Source: Sipunculus nudus
Taxonomy: Eukaryota; Annelida; Sipuncula; Golfingiida; Sipunculidae
Direction: 5' to 3'
Length of the DNA stretch: 64,000 nt
NCBI GenBank assembly: GCA_026874595.1
Contig: CM049307.1
Location: 81,628,643-81,692,642, forward strand
Part shown: piece by piece, positions 10,300 to 23,186 of the stretch
Layout of the letters: every line of letters begins with the position of its first letter
How positions within the stretch are numbered: the stretch's first letter is position 1
Position numbers and translations under genes: made by a program
Notes under the pieces: model-generated
Databases searched by the model: none
What the model was told of the DNA's origin: nothing
Seen by the model: only the letters and a program-made list of their open reading frames with translations

Positions 10300-12060
10300 A
10301 ATTAGTGCCCTGGGTGCTCTCAAAATTAAATTTTTCAAATATTTTTTATACCCTTATAAGCAACCCCCCCCCCCCCCCCATCTGCCAACTTCCAAAGTGT
10401 GTTACGATCCTCTTAATTCAACACTGCTGCTTGTGTATACGTGTTTGACTTCAAAGCACATTCAGGACAATTCAGAAAAAAATCTTTTAGTGATGATTGT
10501 GTGAAATTGTGAAAAATAATATCTTATCAAAGTGGACCGATTTGCGGACCATTTTATTGTGTTGTATGAGAGAATTTTATGAATGACTGGAGTTCGAGAT
10601 TTCCTTTGCAGGTGAAGAGGAAAAATCAGGATGGTAATAAATGCACTCTTTAATAAATGTCACCGCCTAATAAGGTAGTGAATAAAGGTAGGATTTATTT
10701 GATTGCACCAAGGCAAAATAAAACAAGCTTGATAAACATTGAATTTTGCGTCACCTGAGGAAAGACCGTTTCATACTAGTATTTATCATTATAACACGCT
10801 ACTGGTTGTCTTATAAACTCATCTCCCAATTATATTATTAGGGGAGGGGTGCTTATAAGGTCGAATACAGTAGGTGTCGTCCTCTCACCCATATCTATAC
10901 ATATACCAAGTTTGGTGAAGATCCGTGAAATATTATTTGAGTTATCACGCCAACAAGATTTATATGCGGTGGCGGCGGTGGGAGGACCGGCATGAAAACA
11001 GTATCCCCTGACTTTGTCTCGTGTCATAATACAATGATATAGTATTAGGTATCGATGTAGCAGTTTTTATAAGCTGGACAACCAGTAACAATTTAAATGT
11101 AATCACAATGCAATTCATTTATGTAACTATAGAAATATGCATTCTCAGGAATGCAGGCCTCCACCATATAGGCTGTCTTAGGTGGGATGCTCCCCAAAAT
11201 GTGTTTGCATTCTCTTACTCAGCCCATACTCCACCCCTTTACTGTGCAGAAGGTCCCCCAACTTGTGTTTGCATTCACCTATTTGGCCCATATTCCCATT
11301 TTACTTTAGTCTGTAAATTTGTGAATTATCCAGGAATATTTCCTGGACCCGGATCATGAGGTGGATCCACACCAAAATCTAATTGAATTTTCTTCTGCCA
11401 ATTTCCAAAATGCCATGAAAATGTCATGAGATTTCCTTTATGACCAAGATGCGTTGTGAACAACACACAAATACACAAACTAACACACAGACTTGGATTA
11501 ACAAATACCCTCTTAAAGCCGCCTTTCTTTACCCATTCTTTTTACTAACAACCAAGAGCCATAGGGCAGGGTCTACATCCTAGGTTCCCTACCTGTGACT
11601 AGACCCACCCCTCTAACTAGCAGGGCCAGCTTCTTTATCTTATGGTTGTTTTTGGGTAAGTCCTCTTATAGTGTAGACAGGGTGTATTATCAAGGGTATA
11701 TTAAATATATTCGTCCTAGTTGACTGATTAATGCTTTGATCTAAGGCCATCTTAACCAGAAGTACCCACGGTAATGACAACTGTCTATTGTTGGAGAGAC
11801 TAATCCAGTAGGTGATAAGGGCTGCCATCTACTGTGGGTATCTGAACCACACGCTGACAGGTGCTTCCATCTAATGAGACCCATCTGAACCAGCTTGTGA
11901 CATATACTCCCAGCTTTTGAAGGAAGCCACATTGGTTGTCTTGTTATGAGATTCAGGCCCATAAGTAGCAAGTTATATAATCATTTGGATAATTAGACAT
12001 ATATAATGAGATACAGATATGCAATCAAAACACACCCAAACAAAACAAAGACTGTATTAT
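10300..12060. other. Intergenic gap between convergent genes 1 and 2
   Basis: The gap contains a poly-C run near 10364-10379, a repeat-like segment at about 10800-11030 with ccaagtttggtgaagatccg, and unplaced AT-rich sequence. I see no exon with credible splice sites or conserved residues here. Confidence 0.4.
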
Positions 12061-12072
12061 TAACCAACATGG

Positions 12073-12078
12073 TTTATT
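12073..12078 (-). terminator. Poly(A) signal, likely distal 3' end of the CARHSP1-like gene
   Basis: On the minus strand an AATAAA is followed within about 40 bases by a T/G-rich block (tttgttttgtttgggtgtg), a good cleavage-site arrangement. If used, the 3' UTR is ~6.4 kb and would include the CCAAT repeats, the foldback and the small tandem repeats below. Shorter 3' UTRs are possible, since other minus-strand AATAAA words occur. Confidence 0.35.
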
Positions 12079-13334
12079 TCAATATATACTTACTGCATAT
12101 TAAACATCCTGGATTTTGAATACTGGGATTAAACATCCTTAAACTTAACCTTATTTAATAACAAATAACCAGTTATACAGAGTCGCCAACATGAACACCC
12201 AAAACACCAGTGCTTGACATACATTTTGGAAATTTGACCAATTTTTTTTATAAAACTGATTGTCACACCACATATATATATATTTGTATATTGATTATAC
12301 TATAACCATTAAACATAAAGCTAAACATGAGTGTTTTTTTTTATCATAAAAAAAGTTTCATTTTTTATCCAATCCCTCATAAATGGCTCTGTATTGTGTG
12401 TCAGTTTAACTGACCGCTACGTGAGCATTTTAACATTATCTCATATGGTTATGGGTCAATTTCATATCTTTTGCCTCTGCCCAGAGGGTGTTTTCCTCCC
12501 CATTTGTGCGTGTATTCACAACATAACTCAAGCATTCAAGCAAGGAATTTCATTAAATTTTCAGAGTATTTCAGGAATTGACCAATGAAGAATCAATTAG
12601 ATTCTGGTATGGATCCAGCACATTATCAGGATTCACAAGGGTGATCAAGGAATATTCACAAATGCACAGTCATTTATGCATGAAAGAACCTTGGAATGTG
12701 AGCCAAGTAAGTGAATACAAACACAGTTTTGGAAGCATCCCACAATAAAGACCCCCCCCCCCCCATGCCAGAGGGTTCTAGTTTTTACTAGAACATGTCT
12801 GTAACATATGCCCTAAACACAGGTGATTTTGGGTGTTTCAACAGACCCCCTCACAGTACCAGTTCTTAGAAATACATCTCCACACAACCTGAGCATATGA
12901 TACAATATGACCACAAGTTTGCATTAAACAAATACTTAGAGCTATCATTTATATGAAACAATCACTAGTTTCATTTTCAAAGATTTTTATGTAAGTGTAT
13001 AATGACTATTCATATAATGAATATTCATAAGTAGACCAATGGCAAACCACATTTGACTTGACAAAATATGTGCATATATGAGTCGTAATTTCATCGATTA
13101 TTTGTGCTAATCCATGTACCTTATCTCTATAAGTAAACCAGAAGCACACAGGTATATTTACAACAGAGAATCCACATTATACAACCATCCACAAATTTTA
13201 TTGCCACAATGACACTGATAAACATTACAATAATCCTTTAATCAGGTTATATTACACCTTATAATACCAAAATACAATAATCACTGATTATTGCAACTTA
13301 TTTATTCTCATTTGCAAATCATGAGACAGCTAAC

Positions 13335-14021
13335 AGCCAATCAGATTATGATCTTCATTGAGGTAACCAATCAGACTCAGGGATAATATCATGTACAGAG
13401 AGCCAGTAACATGTGACAAATCAGGCATGTGACCAATCACAATGGCAAAAACAAGCTGCTAGCCAATCAAATCATCACATACTGTCACCACTGCTGCTAC
13501 TTTACACTAAATTTAAAGTATTATACTTTTTCAAGAAAAATAAATTTGCATTTATTCATATATTTAAGTTTTAATACTTTACCCTTTTTTCTCCACCCAT
13601 CATGATAAAGATGGTGATTTTAGAAAATTTGCATATACAATTTAGAACTGGCTAAGAGAAGGGATATCTTTCATATGAATTTACTGACAAAACTTTAACT
13701 TGATCTTCCCAATTTTTAACAAAATATTGGAGAAAAAAAGTAATACTTAAAACTTATCAGATCAAAGTCTTCTTACTGGAGATAATGTAAATCTGGAGAT
13801 TGTGTACGTGTCACATGCAGAAGTATTTTGCAAGAAGTTGAGTGCATTGAAATTGCCCTAAAATAATTTACACATTTTCAAACAAAACTGTGCATTTATT
13901 TTCAAGATTTATACTTTTTCTTATATCTGGAGAGGCAACAAGGTGTCAGCCAATCAGATTATCATCTGTATGCTGTCAGCCAATCAGATTATCATCTCTA
14001 TGCTGTTAGCCAATCAGATAA
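13335..14021 (+). repeat. Cluster of CCAATCAG words, ending in a 30-bp triplication
   Basis: The words gccaatcagatta and accaatcaga recur near 13337, 13367, 13432 and 13461. From 13945 to 14021 there are three near-identical 30-bp units (starts 13945, 13975, 14005), each with gccaatcagat. CCAAT is the NF-Y core; whether anything binds here is unknown. The cluster lies in the probable 3' UTR of the CARHSP1-like gene. Confidence 0.55.
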
Positions 14022-15135
14022 CAACTGATAATCTTGATAATCCTGCCAAAGGTGAAAATTTAAATGTTTCTGATAAACTTTTGCAAATATCATCCAACAA
14101 GAATTCATTCATGGATGAAGTTATGGCACTTATCTAAATCTACATACCCGTACATGTAGAAATACAGGAACTCTCTTTATTATAACAAAGGGCATGCATA
14201 CTGACATATATCAACAGGTGTATGGAAGAAGCATGTTTGAAAGTCACACAAATGAAACTCTTAATATAAAGACAATTGATGTAAATTAACATGAAAACAT
14301 ATGTATCAACTCTTGAAACTGACACAAAAAGGTCAAATTTGCCTTTACATTAACTGGTGTCCTTTTTAAGCTGAAGACTGATGTGGGATTCCAGCGATAT
14401 CTATGAACAAGGGTTTATCTCAATCAAATAGAAGTCTTTTTGCATAATCCCTATTTAACACATTTTCATAAACAGATTCTAGTCTTATATCTATTCAACT
14501 AAATGAAATCTGAAATTGTAATGCATGTTAAACAACATTTAAATTATTTTACGTGGATTATATCTAAATATACCCACTTCATAGATTTTGGTTTCCATAG
14601 TAACATTGGATGCAGTATGGATCCCAGGTCTGTAGTCACTACTAATCATTGACATAATGACAATATTCCACGTTGTCAAAAAAATTTTAAAAGCAAATTT
14701 GCTTTGCCATAACATAAGCAAGGCACAAACACTTCAATAAATCAATGATTTTAATCATCTTAAACAAACAACTTAAGGAACTCATGTATTATGCTCCAAA
14801 AATATTCTTTTTCACAAACTTAACTAACATGCACTATCAACATCAAATTGTTAAGTTTATACATATGACAATATTAACTTCTTTATATGTACACTATCAA
14901 GGGATTTAAAGGAGAATACAGAATTTTATACAGGATTGTACAACACTTCTGAACAGAGCTGCCATTAGACTGAAAGAAAAAAATGTGCACTTGCATGCAT
15001 ATATACATGAAAAATCACTCGTGATAATGTAAATATACAACTCAAATGTCCACCAGCATATGTATATGTTACTGCTATGTGTTGTTTTGGATCAATAGGA
15101 GCAATTCTCACCTAGAGAATGCAGTGGTCACATTG

Positions 15136-15472
15136 CATTCCTGGTAATCCTTTCCATTATACCCACTGCTCCCATAGGAAAAGTTGGCTGTAGACCACCA
15201 CTAGGGAGAGCTGTGTATATTGTACTTGGCAAAACATTCAAAACTGATTAACACATGGAAATGCCTAGCTCTCATTGGTCAAAACACTAAGCTGATGCTT
15301 GCCAAGCACCATGATGTTTTGACCAACGGGAGGGGAGCATTCATGCTTAATAGCCAAGTTGTCACCCAGACAGTCATCTTGGCACAGTTCCAATATAAAA
15401 GGCTCCCCTGGTGGCAGTCAGCTGCAAATGTTCCCTGTGGGAGCAGTGGTATAATGAAATGAACTGGTAGGA
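15136..15472. mobile_element. Foldback (long imperfect palindrome), MITE-like
   Basis: The left arm starts attcctggtaatcctttcca and continues cattatacccactgctccca. The right arm carries its imperfect inverse, gggagcagtggtataatg, then aggaatagaatg. Inner arms also pair (attggtcaaaac with gttttgaccaa, centre near 15305). If transcribed it would fold into a hairpin of about 150 bp. Confidence 0.55.
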
Positions 15473-15837
15473 ATAGAATGAGGCCCCTGTGTAAGGAGGG
15501 TCACACAGCGTGTGTGAACTAAGGGGTTTCAAGCAAAATTATATCTGTCCAGCATCTGTTTCGTGAAAGGCTTACTAGACTGAATGTTCCAATTAAATTT
15601 TTGCCAGTTCTTGCATGTATTAATACAGTAGTACTGAAGCACTTTTTCAAGAATATATGCATATATACATGCACATGTTTCAGCTTTAGAATGACAACAG
15701 TAGTGATATCTTTACAATACCAAGGCGCTGACTGAGTGAAGGCCCTAATTCAGATATCTAATCCATCATAAAAGTTATTATACACTAGGAATTCAATGTG
15801 TATTATACAGGACACCTTATGGCCATTTGCCAGCTTC

Positions 15838-16065
15838 CTTACTGGTTAGTTAACCTTAGCCTCATTCATTATTCATGAAACAGGTGATATGAACTAGCTG
15901 CTTGTTGATTGGCCTGTTAGCCTCACTTAGTATTCATGATATAACCTGGCTGCTTGCTGATTGGTCAATTACCGTCATTCAAATATTTATAGTATGGGTG
16001 ACAGACTATGTTGCTTGTTGTTTGGCCATTTAGCCTCATGAATTATTCATGGCACAGTTGATGGA
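15838..16065 (+). repeat. Four diverged ~60-bp tandem units
   Basis: Units near 15840, 15903, 15957 and 16017 share gattggcc-like, ttagcctca and attattcatg words. They are diverged but recognisable, and each has an ATTGG (inverse CCAAT) or close variant. Confidence 0.5.
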
Positions 16066-16619
16066 CCTGTCAGGTGAGCCAAGGCAATCACTCATGGGTG
16101 TTTTATACATAAGGAAGAGCTAATAAAGTCCTGAGCTCATGAACCTGTATTTTAATTACAAAATAAGAAATATCTGTTAATTTTATGCACCTTTACCTAC
16201 AGTCCATAATCAGTCATCTGCCAAATAAAGAAATGAGTTCTTAACTTGAGCTGCAATATGTTTTGGTAGCTTTCAATTTTTCATGATGGCACTCTTATCC
16301 CATAAGAGATTACATCACTGACATGAAAACTAGTGTTATTCAACCTGCCACCATAATAATACAACATGGAACAATTTACCAAATACAGATTAACAGTGAT
16401 AATTATTGGCACAGTGCCAAGTTAATACCTAGCAGGAGCACTACCTCATGTTTGCGCAAAAATTATAATTTTATCCTGCATAATGATGCCAGGGGCACAA
16501 CCAAAGTTATATAATTGACCACACACTTAACTCTCACCAATATTATCACCCTCATGCTGAATGAATCCTAAGCAATGCCTTGCTAGAAACTTATTATTAC
16601 CCTGGTAAAAGTGAAAGAT

Positions 16620-17075
16620 ATTGTCTTACAGTCAAATCCGTGTACATTTGTGTGTCCGCAAGATATCTGAAGAACCCTCTCATAGATTTTATTGAAATCT
16701 GACTATCAGGTTGGTATTGTAAAATCTACAATAGTTTAATTTTGTTGTAAATAACAGCTTATCAAGAGGGCTTGTAACATGTGACAATGTGGTGCCATCT
16801 GTGGAGCCTGAATCGTGACATCACAGGGGACAATGATGTCAACCCACACAACATTTCCCAGAAAGGTGGCGCCAGCTGTACGTTCAGCATGGTCATGAAT
16901 GTTAATTGTTGAGTATATAATCTGTGGCAGCAATGTCATAGTGCCCAGGGGTGTTTTCCAAGACACATTTCCACTGAAAAAAAATATCCAGGGAATAATA
17001 TTGGTTAACGTATAACATTTCAAGTAACAACCTCAAGATATTTTCCGCGCTGGGTTTGAGTCCCCATATCAGTTT
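16620..17075 (+). mobile_element. Dispersed short element, family B copy 1
   Basis: The order of words matches 59868-60425: gatatctgaag then attttattgaaatctg, a gtgacatcac/gatgtcaa segment, a ccaggg segment, and the end gggtttgagtccccatatc. The second copy has gatatctggag, gacgtcac, gtccagggcg and gggtttgcgtccccatatc. No ORF or clear target duplication is seen. Confidence 0.5.
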
Positions 17076-17827
17076 TTATTTTTTAGTCTCTTAATAATAT
17101 TTTTTTTTGGTCCTGCAAGGATGTATAACTTTCTAAATGATGTTGTGTCAATAACATTTACTGACAGCATACCATGGTCTAATGACAGGTCGGATTATAC
17201 AGCAACACTACATGTTTCTTTGTGTCTTTTATATTATGATTAGTTTATCATCATTCATGCTATACTCATGAAATGACTCATTAAATCATATAATATATTC
17301 TTGCAAGCATGAATAATCTTAAATAATTTACAAGTCAGTAAACTACTAAAAATTTAACTGTAACAAGGAAAATCTGGCCTGAGGGCATTCAAGTGAGAAC
17401 AAAAAGAAATATTAAAGTTTAGAGACCACCAATTATAGAGCTTTCGTTTCAGCACATAAGAAATGGTTATGGTCCTTTTAAAATTTTTACACACACACGT
17501 TTTCACTTCAATACACAGTGACAGCTGTGGCCAAATTTTGCAGTGTCAGATAAAGATAGTTGTAGCTTCAGCAGAAACAGTATAAATGTGGTCCTATTTA
17601 ATCTGAACACAAAACTGTGGTCCTTCTGAAATGTTAACACCAACATAACTGTTATGGTCAAACAAAAGACAAACTTTTTTGTCCTGGATAGATGACAGAA
17701 TCACATAAACAGTAATGTTTCATTTAGTCTATAAAAGTCAACTTTTTTTTCAAAAGGCAATTAATCCTGTTTCTAGTTCCTTGTTCAGATATGGTATGAC
17801 ATAATCATTTTTGTGGTCATGTTTTCG

Positions 17828-17907
17828 TAAGAGAGACTGACAAATTGTAAGAGAGACTGACAAATTGTAAGAGAGACTGACAAATTGTAAGAGAGACTGA
17901 CAAATTG
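17828..17907 (+). repeat. Perfect 20-bp tandem repeat, four copies
   Basis: The unit taagagagactgacaaattg starts at 17828, 17848, 17868 and 17888 with no mismatches. Such identity suggests a recent or variable minisatellite. Confidence 0.9.
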
Positions 17908-18497
17908 AAGTTCTTTAGAAGAACAAAAGGAACAGACACAACCTAACAACAGCTGTGACTCTTCAATCTCCACAAGATAAACTGTCATATTGACAGAAAA
18001 GAAATTAGCACTGCCAGGCCTAAGTTTTAATCATTAGTATTTTGGGCTTTACATCTGGTACCACATAACATTATACAGTATAACCCCGCTCCTTTGCCAA
18101 CCCAAGGACAATAACATTCACAGGCAGTTGGTGAGGGTGAAAAATTTTTGAAGATGTCAAATTTGGGAAAAATTTGATTTCAAATAATAGCATCATGTTT
18201 TAATACATACCATTGGCCATGTAACAATGAACTTTTGATAGTCAAATATCACAATCAACAGAGTGGAGGGAAATCATGGTTGATAGGCAAATTAATGGGT
18301 GGCCAATAAATGGGGTTATACTAAATGTGAAATGTTTAAATCAGACTTTTTTTTTAGTAAAATCCCGAGTTTTTCAGAATCCAAGCAACATGACCTTATC
18401 AGGCCCAACAAATCCGCTTCATTTCCATGCACTTGCCACTTCAAGTCTCTGACACCCACAGCACCATCAAACTGAGAAACTCGAGATGAACACTGGA

Positions 18498-18672
18498 CTA
18501 GGAGGTCTTAGGGCTGTGTTGTACAGGGGCATCCCAGCGTTCATGGGTCGTACCCTCAACCAGGTGGGTGATTGTAACATGGACTGCCTGGTATTTTTCA
18601 TTTTTTGGAGGAACAAGACACTTCTTAAATGTTACTTCATCTCCCACTTTTGGCACAAATTCTCCGTCGATG
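18498..18672 (-). CDS. CARHSP1-like: CARHSP1-like coding exon 3 and stop
   Basis: The exon is 175 nt after the acceptor ttattttcag. It encodes the second half of the cold-shock domain and the tail ending HSPKTS. The stop is TAG (plus-strand cta at 18498-18500). Confidence 0.92.
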
Positions 18673-21112
18673 CTGAAAATAAAAACACATTAATGTTCAT
18701 CTCAGGAATAAAGTTATTGTTCCCTCACCTGGTGTTCTGAGGAGAGCTGCACCTTATTTTATTAAATGTTTTAAATTTTGTATTCAAAATGTAAATTATG
18801 ATCAACTGTAATGCAACAAAGTAGTTTTATGTTCATAAAAATATTATAATCAATATAAATAATATTGTTCAACATGAATATATAAGTAGACATATCTTTA
18901 TATTATACAGCTGATGTGGCCTATGTTTAGTGAAATATCTGAAATTATTGAAAAATATTTTAAAATTTATATATACTCAACCATTATTGGAAAACAATGA
19001 AGTCATTAAATATCATAATTAAAAGCACATTATCAGCTTCAAGGGGTAACATTGCAGAAGAAAAAATATTGAAAACTAGATGTGTCAGAACGACACAAAT
19101 GCCCCCGCCTGGAGCAAATTAGAAATATTTGTAAAATTTGTAAGTTCAGGAGATGTCATATGGTCAAAAGTCGGTCAACTAGGCAAAATGCAAACTCGAT
19201 CTGTAACGGGTCATAATCAAGCAACACACCAAAAATCAGGCAAGTATCTGCAGGCACTGCAAAAAAAAGTCCATACATGTGCATTTTTTTAAAAAATTTC
19301 TGTTTTTCATGAAATTTTCTATGTTAAGTAGCCGTAAAACAATCAAAAATAGGTCAACCAGGACAAAACGCGAACTCGATCTTTAACTGGTCATCATCTG
19401 CCCACACACCAAGAATCAGGCCATTATCTGCAGGCATTGGGAAAAAAAGTCCGTACATGTGTATGTGTCATGAAAATTTCTGTTTTTCATGAAATTTTCT
19501 ATGTTGAGGAGCCGTAAAATGGTCAAAAATATGTCAACCAGGACAAAACGCAAACTCGATCTGTAACTGGTCATTATCTGCCCACACACCAAAAGTCAGG
19601 CCAATATCTGCAGGTATTGTGAAAAAAAGTCTGTACAACTGTTTGATTTCGGAAGGACGGAATGACAGACATGGGTTAAACTATATGCCCCGGCCTCTTT
19701 GTGGCAGGGGCATAAAAAGACAATGTCAACACACACTCAACAGATAGTTCTGGGACCTTGGAAAATGAAATACATTTAGCAAGGACCAGAAGCTTCTGAC
19801 TTCAACACGTGATGTACTCGACTTGAGCAAGTTTGACATTGTAAGGTTTATGGTATATATATATATGTTAAAATGTCATACTCAGAAATGTGGACAAAGA
19901 GTGGGCTCCCTCCATCATCTGGCAAAATAAACCCGTGTCCTCTCTCCCGACAGAAGTCCTTGACCTTCCCATGGTAAGTAGGACCGGCTAATGCTCTCTC
20001 AGACCTGTATAAAAAGGTTATAAAAAATTCATATCTGAAACATGCCCAGTGTGCCATCTATGTGAATATCTATGTAGATCTATCCGTTGCCCTGATGGCT
20101 AACTTAAACGTAAAAACAAGCAAATTCATGGAATTTAAGTCCCTCGCTTCTGCCTCTTATTGTCTTTCATGCTCACATGATCAATATGTTTCAGTTTTTA
20201 TGTTGCCTGAAGATGTCTCCACATGTCATAATTTTGGTTGTGAAATATGAACAAAATTTAATATTTTTGTTTTGGAGTTGGAGAGAATAAATGTCCAGAA
20301 TGACATTCCAAAAACAATCCCATCCAAGGTATGCATGAGAGCAATCTCTGACCCAAATATGAATGAAATCCGATAATATATAGGAAAGTTATCACATGGA
20401 AAACCTGATGGATGGATAGACAAACCAAAATCAATGTCCTCCGTTCCAGACGTCAGGGACAATAAGTGACCTTAAGATAAATATGTCACATAAATTTGTT
20501 CAATTTTAAAAAATGAATATTTGTTCAGCAACCTTAAAAAACTCTATAGTCTTACTTTCAAGGTTCTCAAAATCTTGTTTTCACCATATAGCATACAGAA
20601 TGTAGGTAACAATAACCTAAATTAGGTGTCATTTGAGATTCGAGTCATTTGATTAATACCCCCTTGGTCACTAGGCAAGATCTGAATCTAGTTTCACTTT
20701 CAATGATATGATTAACATTCTGCTACCAAGATGCTGAATAAAAGGTAAAGTACAATTTAAACCTACACCAATAACACTAGCTCAACATGACTGTAAGTCA
20801 GCTGAGCTGATGACAAATAGTAATAATACTTTCATGTTAATGAAAAGCTTTATTGAAAACATTCACCAGCACTTAATGAATCTCAGCTTTTTACATTATT
20901 AAAAGTATAAGTGCTTTTAGCATATTATAATTAGACAACTAGCAAAATCTAAATGGAGTGACTGTATATACTCACGCAGAGTATGTTCTTGTTCTACGAG
21001 TAGGCACAGGGCTAGGTACAAGGAAGTGACCTTTAGGTGACCCGACATAGTGACCATGGGCGGGCTCTCCATGAGGACCACGACTGTGAGGGATATCCTT
21101 GGGAGTACTCAT
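18498..21112 (-). CDS. CARHSP1-like: CARHSP1/CRHSP-24-like cold-shock domain protein (complete, 144 aa)
   Basis: Three coding exons, 21112-20976, 20004-19882 and 18672-18498, join through GT/AG introns with matching phases (GC|G and GA|C). The start ATG is 21112-21110 and the stop TAG 18500-18498. The product has a proline/arginine-rich N-terminus with PSPVPTRRTRTYS (33-45), where RTRTYS fits the basophilic-kinase site conserved in CARHSP1. A single cold-shock domain follows (about 53-126) with RNP1-like GHGFILPDD (68-76) and RNP2-like LFVHIS (81-86). Family hallmarks are GEFVPKVGDEVTFKKC and QAVHVTITHL. The length is close to the ~147 residues of vertebrate CARHSP1. Known family members bind single-stranded RNA/DNA in the cytoplasm, stabilise some mRNAs and are dephosphorylated by calcineurin; the function here is inferred from the family. 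The paralogue CSDC2 is an alternative name. Confidence 0.92.
19072..19720 (-). mobile_element. Non-autonomous element with ~180-bp tandem core (family A, copy 2)
   Basis: This is the inverted counterpart of 609-1362. It starts with cgacacaaatgcccccgcct and ends with tatgccccggcctctttgtg. The core words ccaaaaatcaggc and gtccgtacatgtg recur about every 180 bp. It sits in the last intron of the CARHSP1-like gene. Confidence 0.7.
19882..20004 (-). CDS. CARHSP1-like: CARHSP1-like coding exon 2 (first half of cold-shock domain)
   Basis: The exon is 123 nt between the acceptor ttatacag and the donor gtatga. It encodes SERALAGPTYHGKVKDF and both nucleic-acid-binding motifs, GHGFILPDD and LFVHIS. 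Confidence 0.92.
20779..20808. repeat. Hairpin word agctcaacatgact/agtcagctgagct
   Basis: This imperfect palindrome has a short loop. Related hairpins occur at 27837-27865 and 42901-42926, suggesting a shared terminal motif of a repeat family. Confidence 0.4.
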
Positions 21113-21148
21113 TCTGTCTCTTCTGTATTACTTTCTGCTTCTTTAGAT
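20976..21148 (-). CDS. CARHSP1-like: CARHSP1-like coding exon 1 (with 36 nt of 5' UTR)
   Basis: An acceptor on the minus strand (ttctgatacag) ends just above 21148, and the donor gtgagt starts at 20975. The coding part begins with ATG at 21112-21110 and encodes MSTPKDIPHSRG through RTRTYS plus two bases of the next codon. The His/Gly/Pro-rich start is less conserved than the rest. No earlier in-frame ATG is present in the exon. Confidence 0.88.
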
Positions 21149-23186
21149 CTGTATCAGAAAAGATGACAAGAAACATTATTGATTAATATTATGATTATTA
21201 CTGGTAAATAGCATTAACAGCATATACATTATGACTAGAAATTTCTGGCATCAGAGATGCAAGAGTAATACCAAACAATTGGCATATCCCGCTTAAAAGA
21301 GCTGTTTATTCTGAAAAATATATATATTAACACCATACATGATCAAGGCCACCAACATTTGAATGCATCAGAGAGCTAAGTCAAAACAATTTGTGTATCA
21401 AAATCTGCAGTACTACGATATTTATTGGAATCTAAGAACCCCTAGGTTCCAAAAGAATTCACCTTAAATATCAAGGTGGTTGTCACTTTTTTCAAATTTG
21501 AGGAAACATTTGTGCACCCTATTTAACAAGTTTTTGAGTTCACAAAAATCGATTATTTTCTCAAATCTGACTTTAAAGATCAAGTTAAGATGTGATAATA
21601 AATGCGCATCAGGGTCTAAATGCCTAAATAATAATAATACGAGATGTAAACATGATAAACACAAACATTTTCATTCTTCCGGGCTTTCCCGTCTAGATCT
21701 TGTTGGCATGTGATACAGCATCTCCAAGTCTTAACTTTTAACAGTAATTTAACAGGATTTAAGAGGTAACATTTACTCTTAACCTTTGTATGCAGCGGTA
21801 TCAAGGATCCTGGATACCTTTACCGCATATACACAGTTAGTTGTGGATCAGTCTCTCTGGCTGTATTTGTACTTGGTTCACATCTAGATCGGATTAGAAA
21901 AACCTGTTTACTTCAGTCTAGAGATAGTAGGCTGCACTAATTGGCTGTACAAAAACCTGAACTAGTTTATTCTATAAAATATGAGTTTGCAGTTCCAACC
22001 TGGTTGGTAATCTGGTTTACTGTGCTACAAAAAAAAAGGTACGATATTTCAATGGTGGGAAAGATTGGGTCAAATGGTGGCAAATCCTGCCTCAAACAGG
22101 CTAGAAATCGATTTGCCTGTATGCACTATGAGTAATGGACTTAAGGAAAAGGCTTTTCTGTTAAGTTGTAAACTGCACTAAAGTGAACTGAACAACTGTA
22201 GACCGCCTTTCAAGTGGACTACAGTAGACCATACTGATGTGGATAAGTGGCCTAGTGCAAACAGAATAAACTGATTTATGATCCGGATTATTTGCTAATT
22301 TAATGCAGACACTGCCTCTACCTTATGACCAAGGTGATGTTGGGAGGGATTGGCCCCAACCTTAATTTGCCACTAATTTAAATTACTACATGCAAGGCAT
22401 GTTTCTGTATTGATGACAGTGCACTGTCCCTGTGTTAAAAGATTCTGTGTCTGTGATGCCATAACACACAACCAACAATAATAACAAAGTTGGCTGAAAC
22501 AAACTAAAAGGGCATTGGATGATATATATGAACCCTTATAATTTATAACGTGAAAGTACAAATATACCCTTGTACTCTCTGTCTAAAAGTTCAATATTGA
22601 TATACCAATTTTATAATCAGTATTAGAGTAAATTTATCTTCACTTAGTTTCACTCTCACTGAAAGCACATAAGTCATAAGTCCCTGTGCACTCAAACATA
22701 TTAAATGTTTAGCAAATGTGATACACAGATACTGAACAGTAAATGCCGGCCTTATATAAATAACAGGAAAAAAGAGTAACATAATATAAAAATGGGCTAT
22801 CAGTTTTGCTTCAAAAGTTCACTCAAGTTATCTGTTTATTGTTTCCTATAATAATATTAAAACTAAAAGTATGCATTTTTTTCAAAATTAATACAGTTAG
22901 TACACTTTCACAGGAAATGGTGACTGCGTGCCAATGACAAATGGTACAAAATCAATTTTTACTTTTCTAATGTCACCATTTATTTACAAACATACAAGAA
23001 TATTGAAAAAATGCACACGACACTTCAGTCTCTAGAGTCTAGTCAAGATCAACGTGATACACAACTTTGCAAAGTCAAGTGTACATTTGACTTTGTTGGT
23101 CGATTCTCTCTTAACGCAAACACAGTGCACTGTTTTATAAAGGATACCGACTAAAGATTGTAGCGATATTTTGCTGTGTCACTTAC

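Noticed and set aside
17828-17907. CRISPR-like array
   Set aside because: The 20-bp repeats have no spacers and the genome is eukaryotic; the 21-bp arrays at 37.6-38.1 kb also lack unique spacers.
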